Positions 41,374 through 50,547 of a stretch of DNA of 64,000 bases are shown here, piece after piece. Positions within the stretch are counted from its first letter, which is position 1, and each line of letters begins with the position of its first letter. A program made the position numbers and the translations under genes. The notes under the pieces are model-generated. The model made no database searches and had not been told where the DNA came from. It saw nothing but the letters and a program-made list of their open reading frames with translations. The stretch covers positions 113,703 through 177,702 of the forward strand of contig JBMDXQ010000141.1 of NCBI GenBank assembly GCA_048594975.1. Reading direction: 5' to 3'. The stretch comes from JBMDXB01 sp048594975 (GTDB lineage Bacteria > Acidobacteriota > Vicinamibacteria > Vicinamibacterales > 2-12-FULL-66-21).

Positions 41374-41691
41374 ATGGACCACCCCACTCGCGTCGTGTCG
41401 GTCGAGATCCACGGGCAGCAGTATCCCATCCGGAGCACCCTGGATCCCGCCTACGTCGCCGAGCTCGCGGCGTACGTGGACGAGAAGATGCGGCAGGCGA
41501 CGCGCGAGACCCCGGGCAGCGACACGCTCAGGATCGCCGTGCTGACGGCGCTCAACATCGCCGACGAGTTCTTCCGCGCGCGCGACGAACAGCAGCAGGG
41601 CCACGACCAGCTGGCGGCGCGCGCCGGCGAGCTCGAGCGGATGCTCGACCTGGCGCTCGGCCTGGACGAAATCCGGGCGGCGGCACGATGA
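41374..41691 (+). CDS. zapA: Cell division protein ZapA
   Basis: ZapA, 105 residues, cross-links FtsZ protofilaments. It has the N-terminal strand-rich head (VVSVEIHGQQYPIRSTLDPAY, in part), then AAYVDEKMRQ and the tail helix LRIAVLTALNIADEFF. GGAGCAGGACGAC precedes the ATG. The 6S RNA gene follows directly, an arrangement also seen in many proteobacteria (zapA-ssrS). Confidence 0.93.
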   Translation: MDHPTRVVSVEIHGQQYPIRSTLDPAYVAELAAYVDEKMRQATRETPGSDTLRIAVLTALNIADEFFRARDEQQQGHDQLAARAGELERMLDLALGLDEIRAAAR

Positions 41692-41693
41692 CC

Positions 41694-41723
41694 TCGACGC
41701 CGCCCCGTCCGGTGAAGTAAACT
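41694..41723 (+). promoter_or_regulatory. Possible promoter of 6S RNA
   Basis: TCGACG (41694-41699), 18-base spacer, TAAACT (41718-41723). The -10 is good, the -35 weak. Predicted start near 41730 agrees with the folded 6S RNA boundary. Confidence 0.45.
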
Positions 41724-41734
41724 CAGGCAGGAGT

Positions 41735-41920
41735 TTGAGTTCCCTGCTTTGCTCGTGATGGTTCGGAGGCTCGTTTGAGCCAACGTTTCTCCTAAGAGAA
41801 TCGCGACGCCGCGCGGTGTGCATGCCTCTGCGAGAGGAAGCCTGAAGCGCGGCTTGAACAGCGGTTCCACCTGCTTTACGCAGGTTCATCCGACCTCCCC
41901 ACACGGCAAAGCGGGGCCTT
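41735..41920 (+). ncRNA. ssrS: 6S RNA
   Basis: About 185 bases between zapA and rny with the 6S architecture. The closing stem pairs CCCTGCTTTGC (41742-41752) with GCAAAGCGGGG (41906-41916), eleven pairs with one G-T. A second stem pairs GGAGG (41765-41769) with CCTCC (41894-41898). Between them lies a large, weakly paired central region and an apical hairpin, where sigma-70 holoenzyme would bind. 6S RNA mimics an open promoter and represses housekeeping transcription in stationary phase. Position after zapA and size both fit. Ends are approximate. No protein-coding signal in this stretch. Confidence 0.85.
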
Positions 41921-42012
41921 CCCCTTTCGCGTTCATCCCGGACGAGGTACGACGAACAGACCGCCTGGACCGCGGGCCGGCAGGGCGCGCGCCCGGGCTC
42001 ATGGAGACGGCC

Positions 42013-43590
42013 ATGGGGATCCCTTGGGGTCTGGCTGCTGGACTGACGGTAGGCGCCGCGACAGTGGCGGCGGCGCTCCTGCTCTGGACGGTGACCAGGG
42101 GTCGCAGGATCGCGGCGCAGACCATCGCGCAGGCCGCCGCCGAGGCGGCGCGTATCACCGGGCAGGCGCAGCGCGATGCCGAGACGCTGAGGAAAGAGGC
42201 GGCGCTCGAAGCGCGCGAAAAGGCGCACGAGCTCGCCGCCGAAACGGAGCGCCAGTCGCGCGAACGCCGCCAGGAGATCATCGGCCTCGAGCAGGCGCTC
42301 GCCGACAAGACCCGCGCACTCGCCGACCGGCTCGCCGCCACCGACCGCCTGGAGAAAGAGCTCCGTGCCCGCGAGAAGGACCTCGCCGTCCAGCAGGAGC
42401 GGGCGACCGCCGCTGCCGCCCGTACGGAGCAGCTGCTTGCCGACCGGCAGCGGGAACTCCAGCGTGTCGCGGGTCTCACCGCCGACGAGGCCCGCGAGCT
42501 CCTCCTCAGGCAGCTCGAGGCCGACGCCCGCCGCGACGCCGCCAACCTGGTGAAGCGGCTCGAGGCCGAGGCGCGCGAGACCGCCGCGATGCGGTCGCAG
42601 CAGATCATCACCGACGCCATCCAGCGCAGCGCCGCCGAGCACGCCATCGAGACGACGGTGTCGGTCGTCGATCTCCCGAGCGACGACCTCAAGGGGCGCA
42701 TCATCGGCCGCGAGGGCCGGAACATCCGCGCGCTCGAGCAGGCGACCGGCGTCGAACTGATCGTCGACGACACGCCGGGTGCCATCATCCTCTCCAGCTT
42801 CGATCCGCTCCGGCGGGAGATCGCTCGCCAGGCCATCGAGCGCCTGATCGCCGATGGCCGGATCCACCCGGCGCGTATCGAGGAGATCGTCGAAAAGGTG
42901 AAGGCAGAGATGGAGGAGACCGTGCGCCGCGAAGGCGAGGCCGCCGCCTTCGAGCTGGGGCTGTACGACGTTCACCCCGACGTGCTGAAGTTGATGGGGC
43001 GGCTGAAATTCCGCACCAGCTACGGGCAGAACGTCCTCAGCCACTCGAAGGAGGTCGCCTTCCTCGCCGGCATCATGGCGAAGGAACTCGGCCTCAACAG
43101 CCACGTCAGCGTCCGCGCCGCCTTCCTGCACGACTGCGGCAAGGCCATCGACCGCGACCTGCAGGGCACGCACCTCGAGCTCGGCCTCGACTTCCTGCGC
43201 AAGCACGGCGAGAGCGAGCCGGTGCTGCAGGCGGTCGCCGCCCACCATATGGACATCGACTGGCCGTCGCTCGAGGCGATGATCGTCCAGGCCGCCGACG
43301 CGATCTCGGCGGCGCGGCCCGGCGCCCGCCGCGACATCCTCGAGTCCTACGTCAAGCGGCTCGAGAAGCTGGAAGGGATCGCCGACTCGTTCGAAGGGGT
43401 ATCGAAGTCGTTCGCGCTCCAGGCCGGCCGCGAGATCCGGATCGTCGTCGAAAGCGACCGCGTCTCCGACGAGGCGACGGTCTGGCTGTCGAAGGACATC
43501 GCACGCCGCATCGAGAACGAGCTGGAGTACCCGGGCCAGATCAAGGTCACGGTGATCCGGGAGACCCGCGCCGTTGAGTTCGCCCGCTAG
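42013..43590 (+). CDS. rny: Ribonuclease Y
   Basis: RNase Y, 525 residues, a membrane-anchored endonuclease that starts mRNA decay. Order: N-terminal helix (GLAAGLTVGAATVAAALLLW, residues 6-25), a coiled-coil to about residue 200, KH domain (LKGRIIGREGRNIRALEQATG, in part), HD domain with AAFLHDCGKAIDRD, and the C-terminal domain ending VIRETRAVEFAR. The ATG at 42013 has GGAG six bases upstream; ATG 42001 is an alternative. thiL starts inside its last codons. Confidence 0.95.
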   Translation: MGIPWGLAAGLTVGAATVAAALLLWTVTRGRRIAAQTIAQAAAEAARITGQAQRDAETLRKEAALEAREKAHELAAETERQSRERRQEIIGLEQALADKTRALADRLAATDRLEKELRAREKDLAVQQERATAAAARTEQLLADRQRELQRVAGLTADEARELLLRQLEADARRDAANLVKRLEAEARETAAMRSQQIITDAIQRSAAEHAIETTVSVVDLPSDDLKGRIIGREGRNIRALEQATGVELIVDDTPGAIILSSFDPLRREIARQAIERLIADGRIHPARIEEIVEKVKAEMEETVRREGEAAAFELGLYDVHPDVLKLMGRLKFRTSYGQNVLSHSKEVAFLAGIMAKELGLNSHVSVRAAFLHDCGKAIDRDLQGTHLELGLDFLRKHGESEPVLQAVAAHHMDIDWPSLEAMIVQAADAISAARPGARRDILESYVKRLEKLEGIADSFEGVSKSFALQAGREIRIVVESDRVSDEATVWLSKDIARRIENELEYPGQIKVTVIRETRAVEFAR

Positions 43591-44638
43591 GGGCCTGGTG
43601 GTCGGCGACGTCGGCGAGCGCGCGTTGATCGACGCCATCCGCGAGCGCGTCTCCGCCGCCCCATTGCTTGCCGTCGGCATCGGCGACGACGCGGCCGTGG
43701 TGCTGCCGGAGCGCGGGGCACACCAGGTGCTGACCACCGACGCGCTCGTCGAGGGCGTGCACTTCGACCGGCGCTACTCCTCCCCTGCCGACATCGGTTA
43801 CAAGGCGGTCGCCGTCAACGTCAGCGACATCGCGGCGATGGGAGCGTCGGCCCGCCTCGCGCTCCTGTCGCTCATGCTGCCCCCGTCTCTGCCCTTGGCC
43901 GACTTCGACGCGCTCGTCGGCGGCGTGCTCGAGATGGCGACGGAGGCCTCGATCGCCCTCGCCGGCGGCAACATCACCAGGTCGCCGGGCCCGCTGATCG
44001 TGGACGTGACCGTCACCGGCGCGGTTCGGCCCCGGCGCGTCCTCACGCGGGGTGGTGGGGGCGCCGGGCACGCGCTGTTCGTGACCGGCAGGCTCGGCGC
44101 GGCAGCCGCAGGGCTCGACTGGGTCCGGGCGCACGTGGGGAGCGAGCCGCAGGACCTGCCGCTCGCCGAGTGCCTCGAGCGGTATCGACGGCCGCGGGCC
44201 CGCGCGCGTATCGGGGCGCTGCTCGGCCGCACCCGTGCAGCGAGCGCCTGCATGGATCTGAGCGACGGCCTGGCGGACGCCGTCCGGCAGGTGGCCGCGG
44301 CGAGCGGTACCGGGGCCGCGATCGAGGCCACCGCCCTTCCCCTCCACCCCGCCGCCGTGACGTGGTTCGGGGGACGGGGGCGGGATGCCGTCGAGGCATG
44401 CGTGTCCGGCGGCGACGATTACGAACTGCTGTTCGCGGTCCCGAAACGCTCGGCCGGTCGGCTGCGCCACGTGATGCAGCAGGCGCGCGGCGTGCCCATC
44501 ACCCGCATCGGGGAACTGACGGGCGACGGCACCGTCCGCCTGGTGCGCGAAGGCCGATCCGGCCCAATGCCCGTGGGATTCGACCATTTCAACGGCACGG
44601 CTCGACTTCTCCCCGAGCGCGGAGAGCCGAAAAGTTGA
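43574..44638 (+). CDS. thiL: Thiamine-monophosphate kinase
   Basis: ThiL, up to 354 residues, phosphorylates thiamine phosphate to the active diphosphate. Signatures: GIGDDAAVV, LTTDALVEGVHFDRRY, IGYKAVAVNVSDIAAMGA, IALAGGNITRSPGPL, MDLSDGLADAVRQ and VSGGDDYELLFAV. These contain the Asp cluster for Mg-ATP. TTG at 43574 overlaps rny by 17 bases; GTG at 43598 after the rny stop is an alternative start. Other thi genes are not in the window. Confidence 0.95.
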   Translation: MSSPARGLVVGDVGERALIDAIRERVSAAPLLAVGIGDDAAVVLPERGAHQVLTTDALVEGVHFDRRYSSPADIGYKAVAVNVSDIAAMGASARLALLSLMLPPSLPLADFDALVGGVLEMATEASIALAGGNITRSPGPLIVDVTVTGAVRPRRVLTRGGGGAGHALFVTGRLGAAAAGLDWVRAHVGSEPQDLPLAECLERYRRPRARARIGALLGRTRAASACMDLSDGLADAVRQVAAASGTGAAIEATALPLHPAAVTWFGGRGRDAVEACVSGGDDYELLFAVPKRSAGRLRHVMQQARGVPITRIGELTGDGTVRLVREGRSGPMPVGFDHFNGTARLLPERGEPKS

Positions 44639-44655
44639 GTGTCCTCCTGTAAGCC

Positions 44656-45141
44656 ATGTGGCGGGCACGGCTCGCGCAACTGCTTCACACGCACGACACG
44701 CCGAAGCGGACGGCCGCCGCGTTCGCGCTCGGCGTCTTCTTCGGCTTTTCCCCCTTCCTCGGGCTCCACACCGTGCTCGCGCTCGGCTTCGCCTTCGCGT
44801 TGAACCTGAATCGTGTCGCGGTGCTGATCGGCGTCTATTCAAACCTGCCGTGGATACTGCCCGCCTACTACACCGCCGTCACGCTCGTCGGGGCGGCAGC
44901 CCTCGGCGCGGATGTCCCGCCCGAGTTGGTCGCCAGGCTCCGCGCCGGGCCCTGGACGGAGTTCCGCGCGCTGGCCTCCTCGCTCCGTCCCCTCGCGCTC
45001 TCCTTTGTCGTGGGGTCCCTGGCCGGCGCAACCGTCCTGGCGCTTGCCGCCTACCGCGTTTCGCTCGGGGCGGTGGCCGCCCACAGGCGTCACGCCAGCC
45101 GGCGGCACGACGAGCGGCCACTAAATACTGAAGATAAATGA
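44656..45141 (+). CDS. DUF2062 membrane protein
   Basis: A 161-residue membrane protein. Conserved DUF2062 features are TPKRTAAAFALGVFFGFSPFLGLHT (in part) and NLNRVAVLIGVYSNLPWILPAYY (in part), with three to four helices and a basic C-terminal tail. The family is widespread and uncharacterised; some members are fused to glycosyltransferases. It begins 17 bases after thiL and so is in the same transcript. Confidence 0.85.
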   Translation: MWRARLAQLLHTHDTPKRTAAAFALGVFFGFSPFLGLHTVLALGFAFALNLNRVAVLIGVYSNLPWILPAYYTAVTLVGAAALGADVPPELVARLRAGPWTEFRALASSLRPLALSFVVGSLAGATVLALAAYRVSLGAVAAHRRHASRRHDERPLNTEDK

Positions 45142-45182
45142 CTTAGTATCTGGGTCGCCTGAAACGCCCGGCCTGGCGGCCT

Positions 45183-45212
45183 TTGACCCGCACCCCTGCC
45201 GGGGCTTAGAAT
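45183..45212 (+). promoter_or_regulatory. Sigma-70-type promoter of the 3D-domain gene
   Basis: TTGACC (45183-45188), 18-base spacer, TAGAAT (45207-45212). It lies 34 bases before the ATG at 45247, giving a normal leader of about 28 bases. Confidence 0.65.
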
Positions 45213-45246
45213 ACCCTCCTCGGGCCAGCCCATCGGCGAAGCAACG

Positions 45247-45798
45247 ATGCTGCTCTCACGCTCTGCGGGACGCAAGATCGTCGCGACCGGCGCGGCCGCG
45301 GTCGCCTTCGCCTTCCTTCATGAGGTGACGGTCTACGATTCCCGGTACGCCGCGAGGCAGGCCGAGCTCCGGGAGGAGACCGCCCGGCCGTCGCCGGGGG
45401 CCCGCCTGCGCTTCACCGCAACCGCCTACTGCAAGGGCACCACGACCGCCTCGGGGGTGAACGTCCGGAACGGAATCGCCGCGGCGGATCCCGACCTGCT
45501 CCCCGTGGGCTCGGTCATCCAGGTCGGCGGGCTCGGCGACAAGTACAACGGCATCTACACGGTCATGGACACCGGCCCCAGGGTGCATGGGCGCCACATC
45601 GACATCTACATGTGGAGCTGCCACGAGGCACTCTCGCTGGGGCGTCGTCCGGCGCAGCTGAAGGTGATGCGCCTCGGATGGAGCCCCCGGAACAGCGAGC
45701 CATCGATCATCGACCGGCTGTTCAAGGCGCGTGAGCGGTCGCTGCCGCCGCCTCCCGCCGTGCCCCCTCCGATCCTGCCCGCCACCGGTCCCGGCTAA
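45247..45798 (+). CDS. 3D-domain (double-psi barrel) protein, likely periplasmic murein hydrolase-like
   Basis: A 183-residue protein with an N-terminal hydrophobic anchor (VATGAAAVAFAFLHEV). The 3D domain runs from FTATAYCKGTTTASG to DTGPRVHGRHIDIYM; the three Asp residues that name the family are in AAADPDLLPVG, VMDTGPR and HIDIYM. The fold is that of MltA lytic transglycosylases and Rpf-like YabE/YuiC proteins that act on peptidoglycan. The C-terminus is Pro-rich (SLPPPPAVPPPILP). Own promoter at 45183. Confidence 0.85.
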   Translation: MLLSRSAGRKIVATGAAAVAFAFLHEVTVYDSRYAARQAELREETARPSPGARLRFTATAYCKGTTTASGVNVRNGIAAADPDLLPVGSVIQVGGLGDKYNGIYTVMDTGPRVHGRHIDIYMWSCHEALSLGRRPAQLKVMRLGWSPRNSEPSIIDRLFKARERSLPPPPAVPPPILPATGPG

Positions 45799-45832
45799 TA
45801 CCGCGTCTGACGTTCGTCGAGCCCGGCAGCCG

Positions 45833-47749
45833 TCAGGCAGCGGTGCCGCCTTCCTGGTCGCGATACTGAAGCTGGTAGAGCCGGTAGTAGATGCCCCTGC
45901 GCGCGAGCAGGTCCTGGTGGCGGCCGCTCTCGCGCACCTGGCCCTTGTGCAGGACGAGGATCTTGTCCATGTCCTGGATGGTCGAGAGCCGGTGCGCGAT
46001 GGCGATGGTCGTGCGTCCGGCCATCAGCGTGTGGAGCGCGTCGCGGATGAGGAGTTCGGTGTGCGTGTCGACGCTCGAGGTCGCCTCGTCCAGCAGCAGA
46101 ATCCTGGGATCGAAGGCGAGCGCGCGCGCGAACGACAGCAGCTGCTTCTGCCCGACCGAGAGGGTGGCGCCCCGCTCGGCAACCGGGCTGTCGAACCCGC
46201 CGGGCAGATCGCGGATGAACTGGTCGGCGTGGACCGCGGCGGCAGCTTCCCGTACCCGCTCGTCGGAGATGCGCGCCTCGTCCAGTCGGATGTTCCCGGC
46301 GACGGTACCCGAAAAGAGGTGGACGTCCTGCAGGACCAGGCTGAACAGCGAGCGCAGCTCCTGCAAGGGCATCGTGCGGATGTCGACGCCGTCAATCAGG
46401 ATCCGTCCACGGGTCACGTCGTAAAAGCGCAGCAGCAGGTTGATGAGCGTCGACTTGCCGGCGCCCGTCGCGCCCACGATGCCGACGCGTTCGCCGGGTC
46501 TGACCTCGAACGAAACGTCACGCAGCACGTAGTCGGGTTCGGGCGCGGCCGCGACCGGACTGCCCGAGGGCGCAGCTCCGCTGGCGCGGTCGGAGTTGTA
46601 GGCGAACCAGACGGCGTCAAACTCGATGTGCCCGCGGCCCTCGCGTGACCAGCGCGCGCCGGCGAGCGCCTGCGGCAGCGCCGGCTCCGCAGCCTGACTG
46701 GCGCCCGCCCGCGCCTCGGCGGCTCGGCCGTCGATGCCGGGCGGATCCTCAATCCGCACCGCCGTGTCGAGCAGCCCGAAGATGCGCTCGGAGGAGGCCA
46801 TCGCCGCCTGCAGCACGTTGAACTTCTCGGACATGTCGCTGATCGGCCGGAAGAACCGCTGCGCGTACTGCAGGAACGCCACCAGCGACCCGAGCGTCAG
46901 CGAGCCTTCCTGCGTCCAGCCGCCGCCAAACCAGATGATCAGCGCCGAGGCGAGCGCGCCGACCACCTCGATCGCGGGGTAGAAGATCGCGTAGTAGAAG
47001 ATCGAGTCGACGTTCGCGTCGCGGTGCTTGCGGTTGATGCGGTCGAAGTGCTCGAAGCTGCGCCGCTCGCGCCGGAACAGCTGCACCGTCGACATCCCCG
47101 TGATGTGCTCCTGCAGGTAGGCGTTGATGCGCGCGATCCAGGCGCGGACGGTCCGGTACGAATCGCGGACGTTGCGGCGGAACCACTGCGTGACCAGCAC
47201 GATCAACGGCAGCACCGAGAAGGCGACGAGCGCCAGCCGCCAGTCCAGCGCCACCAGTACGATCATGATTCCGACGAGCGTGAACACGTCGCCGAAGACC
47301 GACACGATGCCGGAGGTGAACAGGTCGTTGAGGACGTCGACGTCGGTGGTCACCCGCGTCATCAGCCGCCCCACCGGGTTGCGGTCGTAGAACTGCACGT
47401 CGAGGCGCTGCAGGTGCCGGTAGATCTGCATGCGCAGGTCGAACATGATGCGCTGGCCGGTCAGCTGCAGCAGCCACACCTGCAGGAACTCCAGCACGAA
47501 CGACCCGGCGAGGATGGCGAGGAACGCCGCGGCGACCCGGTCCAGGCCGCGCAGGTCCCCGGTGGCGATATACCGATCGATGGCGATCTTGGTCAGGTAG
47601 GGCTGCGCGAGCTGCAGGACCGAGCCGGCAATGATGACGGCGAGGGCGAGCGCTACCGGTCCCAGGTAGGGGCGGAGGTATCCGAGCAGCCGGCGCATCA
47701 GGCGCGCGTCGTAGGCCTTTCCGAGAACCTCCTCCTCGTGGATCGACAT
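45833..47749 (-). CDS. ABC exporter half-transporter, canonical Walker B (heterodimer partner 2)
   Basis: A 638-residue type IV ABC exporter: six helices over residues 1-330, then the ATPase domain. Walker A is GATGAGKST; Walker B ILLLDEATSSVD has the catalytic Glu; switch His is AIAHRLST. The signature reads LSVGQ instead of LSGGQ. A low-complexity insert (about residues 345-410, Ala-rich) separates membrane and ATPase domains. With the upstream partner it forms one full and one degenerate ATP site. Substrate unknown; lipids or drugs are typical. Begins six bases after the partner's stop. Confidence 0.92.
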   Translation of the reverse strand: MSIHEEEVLGKAYDARLMRRLLGYLRPYLGPVALALAVIIAGSVLQLAQPYLTKIAIDRYIATGDLRGLDRVAAAFLAILAGSFVLEFLQVWLLQLTGQRIMFDLRMQIYRHLQRLDVQFYDRNPVGRLMTRVTTDVDVLNDLFTSGIVSVFGDVFTLVGIMIVLVALDWRLALVAFSVLPLIVLVTQWFRRNVRDSYRTVRAWIARINAYLQEHITGMSTVQLFRRERRSFEHFDRINRKHRDANVDSIFYYAIFYPAIEVVGALASALIIWFGGGWTQEGSLTLGSLVAFLQYAQRFFRPISDMSEKFNVLQAAMASSERIFGLLDTAVRIEDPPGIDGRAAEARAGASQAAEPALPQALAGARWSREGRGHIEFDAVWFAYNSDRASGAAPSGSPVAAAPEPDYVLRDVSFEVRPGERVGIVGATGAGKSTLINLLLRFYDVTRGRILIDGVDIRTMPLQELRSLFSLVLQDVHLFSGTVAGNIRLDEARISDERVREAAAAVHADQFIRDLPGGFDSPVAERGATLSVGQKQLLSFARALAFDPRILLLDEATSSVDTHTELLIRDALHTLMAGRTTIAIAHRLSTIQDMDKILVLHKGQVRESGRHQDLLARRGIYYRLYQLQYRDQEGGTAA

Positions 47750-47755
47750 GCGCGA

Positions 47756-49519
47756 TCAGCTCGCCGCCAGTTCCTCCTCGAGCAGCTGCTTGCGGTACAG
47801 CGCCGCGTACAGGCCGTCCCGCCGAACCAGCTCGTCGTGGCGGCCCTGCTCGGCGAGGCGGCCGCCAGCCAGCACGAAAATCCGATCGGCCCCGCGCACC
47901 GTGGAGACGCGGTGCGAGACCAGGATCGACGTCCGCTGCCGCATGACCTCGCGCAGCCGTGTCAGGATCGCTTCCTCGGTGTAGGTGTCCACCGCCGACA
48001 GCGCGTCGTCCAGGACCAGGATCTTCGGATCGGTCATGAGCGCGCGCGCCAGCGCGGTCCGCTGCTTCTGGCCGCCGGAAAGGGTGATGCCGCGCTCGCC
48101 GACCACCGTGCGGTAGCCGGCGGGAAAGCTTTCGACGTCGCGGTCGAGCCTCGCTCCCGCGGCGGCCTCGACCATGCGCGGGTCAGCGTCCGTGTCGTCG
48201 CCCTCGGCGACGCCGAACGCGATGTTCCCGGCGATGCTGTCCGAGAAGAGGAACGGCTCCTGCGGGACGAAGCCGATCGCCCCGCGGAGCGAGGCAAGGG
48301 GGATCTCGCGGACGTCCACGCCGTCGATGAACACCGTACCCGGCGGCGGCTGGTGCAGCCGGGGGAGCAGGTCGATCAACGTCGACTTGCCCGAGCCGGT
48401 GGCGCCGACGAACGCCACCGTCTCGCCCCGCCCGATCCGCAGCGAGACGTGATCGAGAACCGGGACCTCCGAGCCGGGATACGTGAAGGCGAGATCGCGG
48501 AACTCGATGTCGCCGTCCAGCCGTGCCGCCCGGCCGCGCGGCGTCACGTGCCGGTCGTCGATCGCAGCCGGCGCGTCGAGCACCTCCAGCATCCGCTTCC
48601 ACGACGCCAGGCCGCGCTGCAGCATGTTCGTCACCCAGCCGAAGGCGATCATCGGCCAGCTGAGCATCACCAGGTAGGCGTTGAACGCCACGAACTCGCC
48701 GATGGTGATGCGGCCGCGGATGACCTCGCGGCTTCCCAGCCACAGCACGAGGAGCGATCCGAGCCCGAGCAACAGCGTCAGGCTCGGATAATACAGGCCC
48801 TGGAGTCGTATCAGCACCTCGTTGCGCGCGAGGTATTCCTCGTTGGCGGCACGGAAACGCGCGACCTCGTGGTCCTCCTGCCGGTAGGCGCGAACGACCC
48901 GCACGCCCGCGAGTGCCTCCTGGACGACGGCGCTGATTTCGGAGAGCTGGGCCTGGATGGCTTCGAATCGCCGGTGGATGGCGCTCCCGAAGTACTTCAC
49001 GCTGACCGACACCAAGGGCAGAGGGAGCAGCGCGATCAGGGTGAGGCGCGCGTCGATCGTGGACATCAGCACGATGGCGACCGAAAAGACGATGAGCGTG
49101 CTCGCCGAGTACATCACCGCCGGTCCGATGAGCATGCGAACCGCGTTCAGGTCGTTGGTCGCGCGCGACATCAGGTCGCCGGTGCGCCGCGCCTGGTAGA
49201 AGGAGAGCGGCATCCGCTGCAGGTGCGCGAAGAAGTCGTTGCGGATGTCGTACTCGATGTCACGGGACGCGCCGATGATGATTCGCCGCATCAGAAACCG
49301 GAACAGGCCGCCGATGCAGGCGATGCCGAGCAGGAGCGCGGCGTAGACGGCCAGCTTGCCGCGGGTCACGCCACGGCTGAGATCGTCGATCGCGTATTTC
49401 AGGATCCAGGGGGACAGCAGCTGGATCGCGGTGGTGACCAGCACGCACGCGAGACCGATCGAGAACTGGCGGCGGTAGCGGAGAACGTACGGAAGCAGCC
49501 GGCGGACCGCAGATCCCAT
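47756..49519 (-). CDS. ABC exporter half-transporter with degenerate Walker B (heterodimer partner 1)
   Basis: A 587-residue half-transporter. Six transmembrane helices, then Walker A GATGSGKST, signature LSGGQKQ, and Walker B ILVLDDALSAVD, where the catalytic Glu is Asp. H-loop is LVSHRVST. In heterodimeric exporters such as TM287/288 and BmrCD, one subunit has exactly this Asp. Its consensus signature would complete the active site of partner 2. ATG has TATACT eight bases upstream and no Shine-Dalgarno. It heads the two-gene operon. Confidence 0.93.
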   Translation of the reverse strand: MGSAVRRLLPYVLRYRRQFSIGLACVLVTTAIQLLSPWILKYAIDDLSRGVTRGKLAVYAALLLGIACIGGLFRFLMRRIIIGASRDIEYDIRNDFFAHLQRMPLSFYQARRTGDLMSRATNDLNAVRMLIGPAVMYSASTLIVFSVAIVLMSTIDARLTLIALLPLPLVSVSVKYFGSAIHRRFEAIQAQLSEISAVVQEALAGVRVVRAYRQEDHEVARFRAANEEYLARNEVLIRLQGLYYPSLTLLLGLGSLLVLWLGSREVIRGRITIGEFVAFNAYLVMLSWPMIAFGWVTNMLQRGLASWKRMLEVLDAPAAIDDRHVTPRGRAARLDGDIEFRDLAFTYPGSEVPVLDHVSLRIGRGETVAFVGATGSGKSTLIDLLPRLHQPPPGTVFIDGVDVREIPLASLRGAIGFVPQEPFLFSDSIAGNIAFGVAEGDDTDADPRMVEAAAGARLDRDVESFPAGYRTVVGERGITLSGGQKQRTALARALMTDPKILVLDDALSAVDTYTEEAILTRLREVMRQRTSILVSHRVSTVRGADRIFVLAGGRLAEQGRHDELVRRDGLYAALYRKQLLEEELAAS

Positions 49520-49613
49520 CTGGAGCGAGTATAACTTGTGTGCTATTCTGAGGCGCCCATCCCAGCGGGTCCGTCCGGTTCCCTGACACTTTTTCGGGGC
49601 GAGAGATCAGTCC

Positions 49614-50435
49614 ATGCGCACACGTGTTGCCGCGGCGTTCCCCGTCTGCCTGCTCGTCCTCCTCGCGGCGGCCTCGGCTGAGGCCCAGTACCCCCCCAGC
49701 CTGTCCGACCGCGCCACCGGCGAGACCTACCGCGTCGAGGTCAGCGGGGACTTCTGGACACCGACGCCCAACATCGGCATCTCCAGCGAATCGCTGCCGA
49801 TCGTGGGACAGACGGCGACGCTCATCGACTTCGTCGACGACCTCGGCATCGAAAAATCGCGCTTCAAGCAGCTGAAGGTGGTGCTCCGGCCGGCGACCAA
49901 GCACAAGTTCCGCTTCGAGTACACGCCGATCAGCTACGAGGCGGAGGGGATCATCGCTCGCGACGTGATCTTCAACGGGATCATCTTCCCGGTGGCGCTG
50001 CCGGTGCAGACCGACCTCACCTGGAAGGCCTACCGGTTCGGGTACGAGTGGGACTTCTTCTACCGCGACCGCGGGTTCCTCGGCGTCGTGCTCGAGGCCA
50101 AGTACACCCACGTCGAGGCGACGCTTACCAACATCATCGATACGCAGTTCGTGCGCGCGCGCGCCCCCATCCCCGCCATCGGCATCATCGGCCGGGGGTA
50201 CGTCGCGCCGAACATCTCCATCACCGGCGAGTTCGGCGGCTTCCGCCTGCCAAACATCGACGAGGAATACCACGCCACCTACTACGACTTCGACCTGTAC
50301 GGCACGGTCAATTTCACCGAGAACTTCGGCGCGCAGCTCGGCTACCGGTCCTTCGACGTGTTCTACCAGATCGACCAGGACGAGGGCTCGCTGGTACTGA
50401 GGGGCCTGTACTTCGGCGGCATCGCGCGATTCTAG
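49614..50435 (+). CDS. Outer-membrane beta-barrel protein (273 aa)
   Basis: A 273-residue exported protein: signal peptide ending AAASAEAQ, then alternating strands such as RFEYTPISYEAEG and ATYYDFDLYGTVNF, with aromatic girdle residues. The final residue is Phe (GGIARF), as in BAM substrates. Length suits a 10-12-strand barrel. No family motif. It is a single gene, divergent from the ABC exporter operon; the -10-like TATTCT at 49542 may belong to it. Confidence 0.75.
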   Translation: MRTRVAAAFPVCLLVLLAAASAEAQYPPSLSDRATGETYRVEVSGDFWTPTPNIGISSESLPIVGQTATLIDFVDDLGIEKSRFKQLKVVLRPATKHKFRFEYTPISYEAEGIIARDVIFNGIIFPVALPVQTDLTWKAYRFGYEWDFFYRDRGFLGVVLEAKYTHVEATLTNIIDTQFVRARAPIPAIGIIGRGYVAPNISITGEFGGFRLPNIDEEYHATYYDFDLYGTVNFTENFGAQLGYRSFDVFYQIDQDEGSLVLRGLYFGGIARF

Positions 50436-50547
50436 GCTGAGTCCGGCCGGCGGCATTCCCGACGCTGCCGCTCCGCAGCTCGTCGCCTCTTCGTGAGTGA
50501 GAGTGGCCGCAGGCCTGCCGTGATCCGCGCAGGCCCAGGCCGGTGCG

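Noticed and set aside
41818..42012. N-terminal extension of RNase Y into the 6S RNA region
   Set aside because: The translation there has no membrane anchor and overlaps the 3' half of the 6S fold; ATG 42013 gives the standard N-terminus.
47024..49534. 836-codon plus-strand frame opposite the ABC exporter
   Set aside because: Runs through two real genes, composition typical of an antisense shadow.
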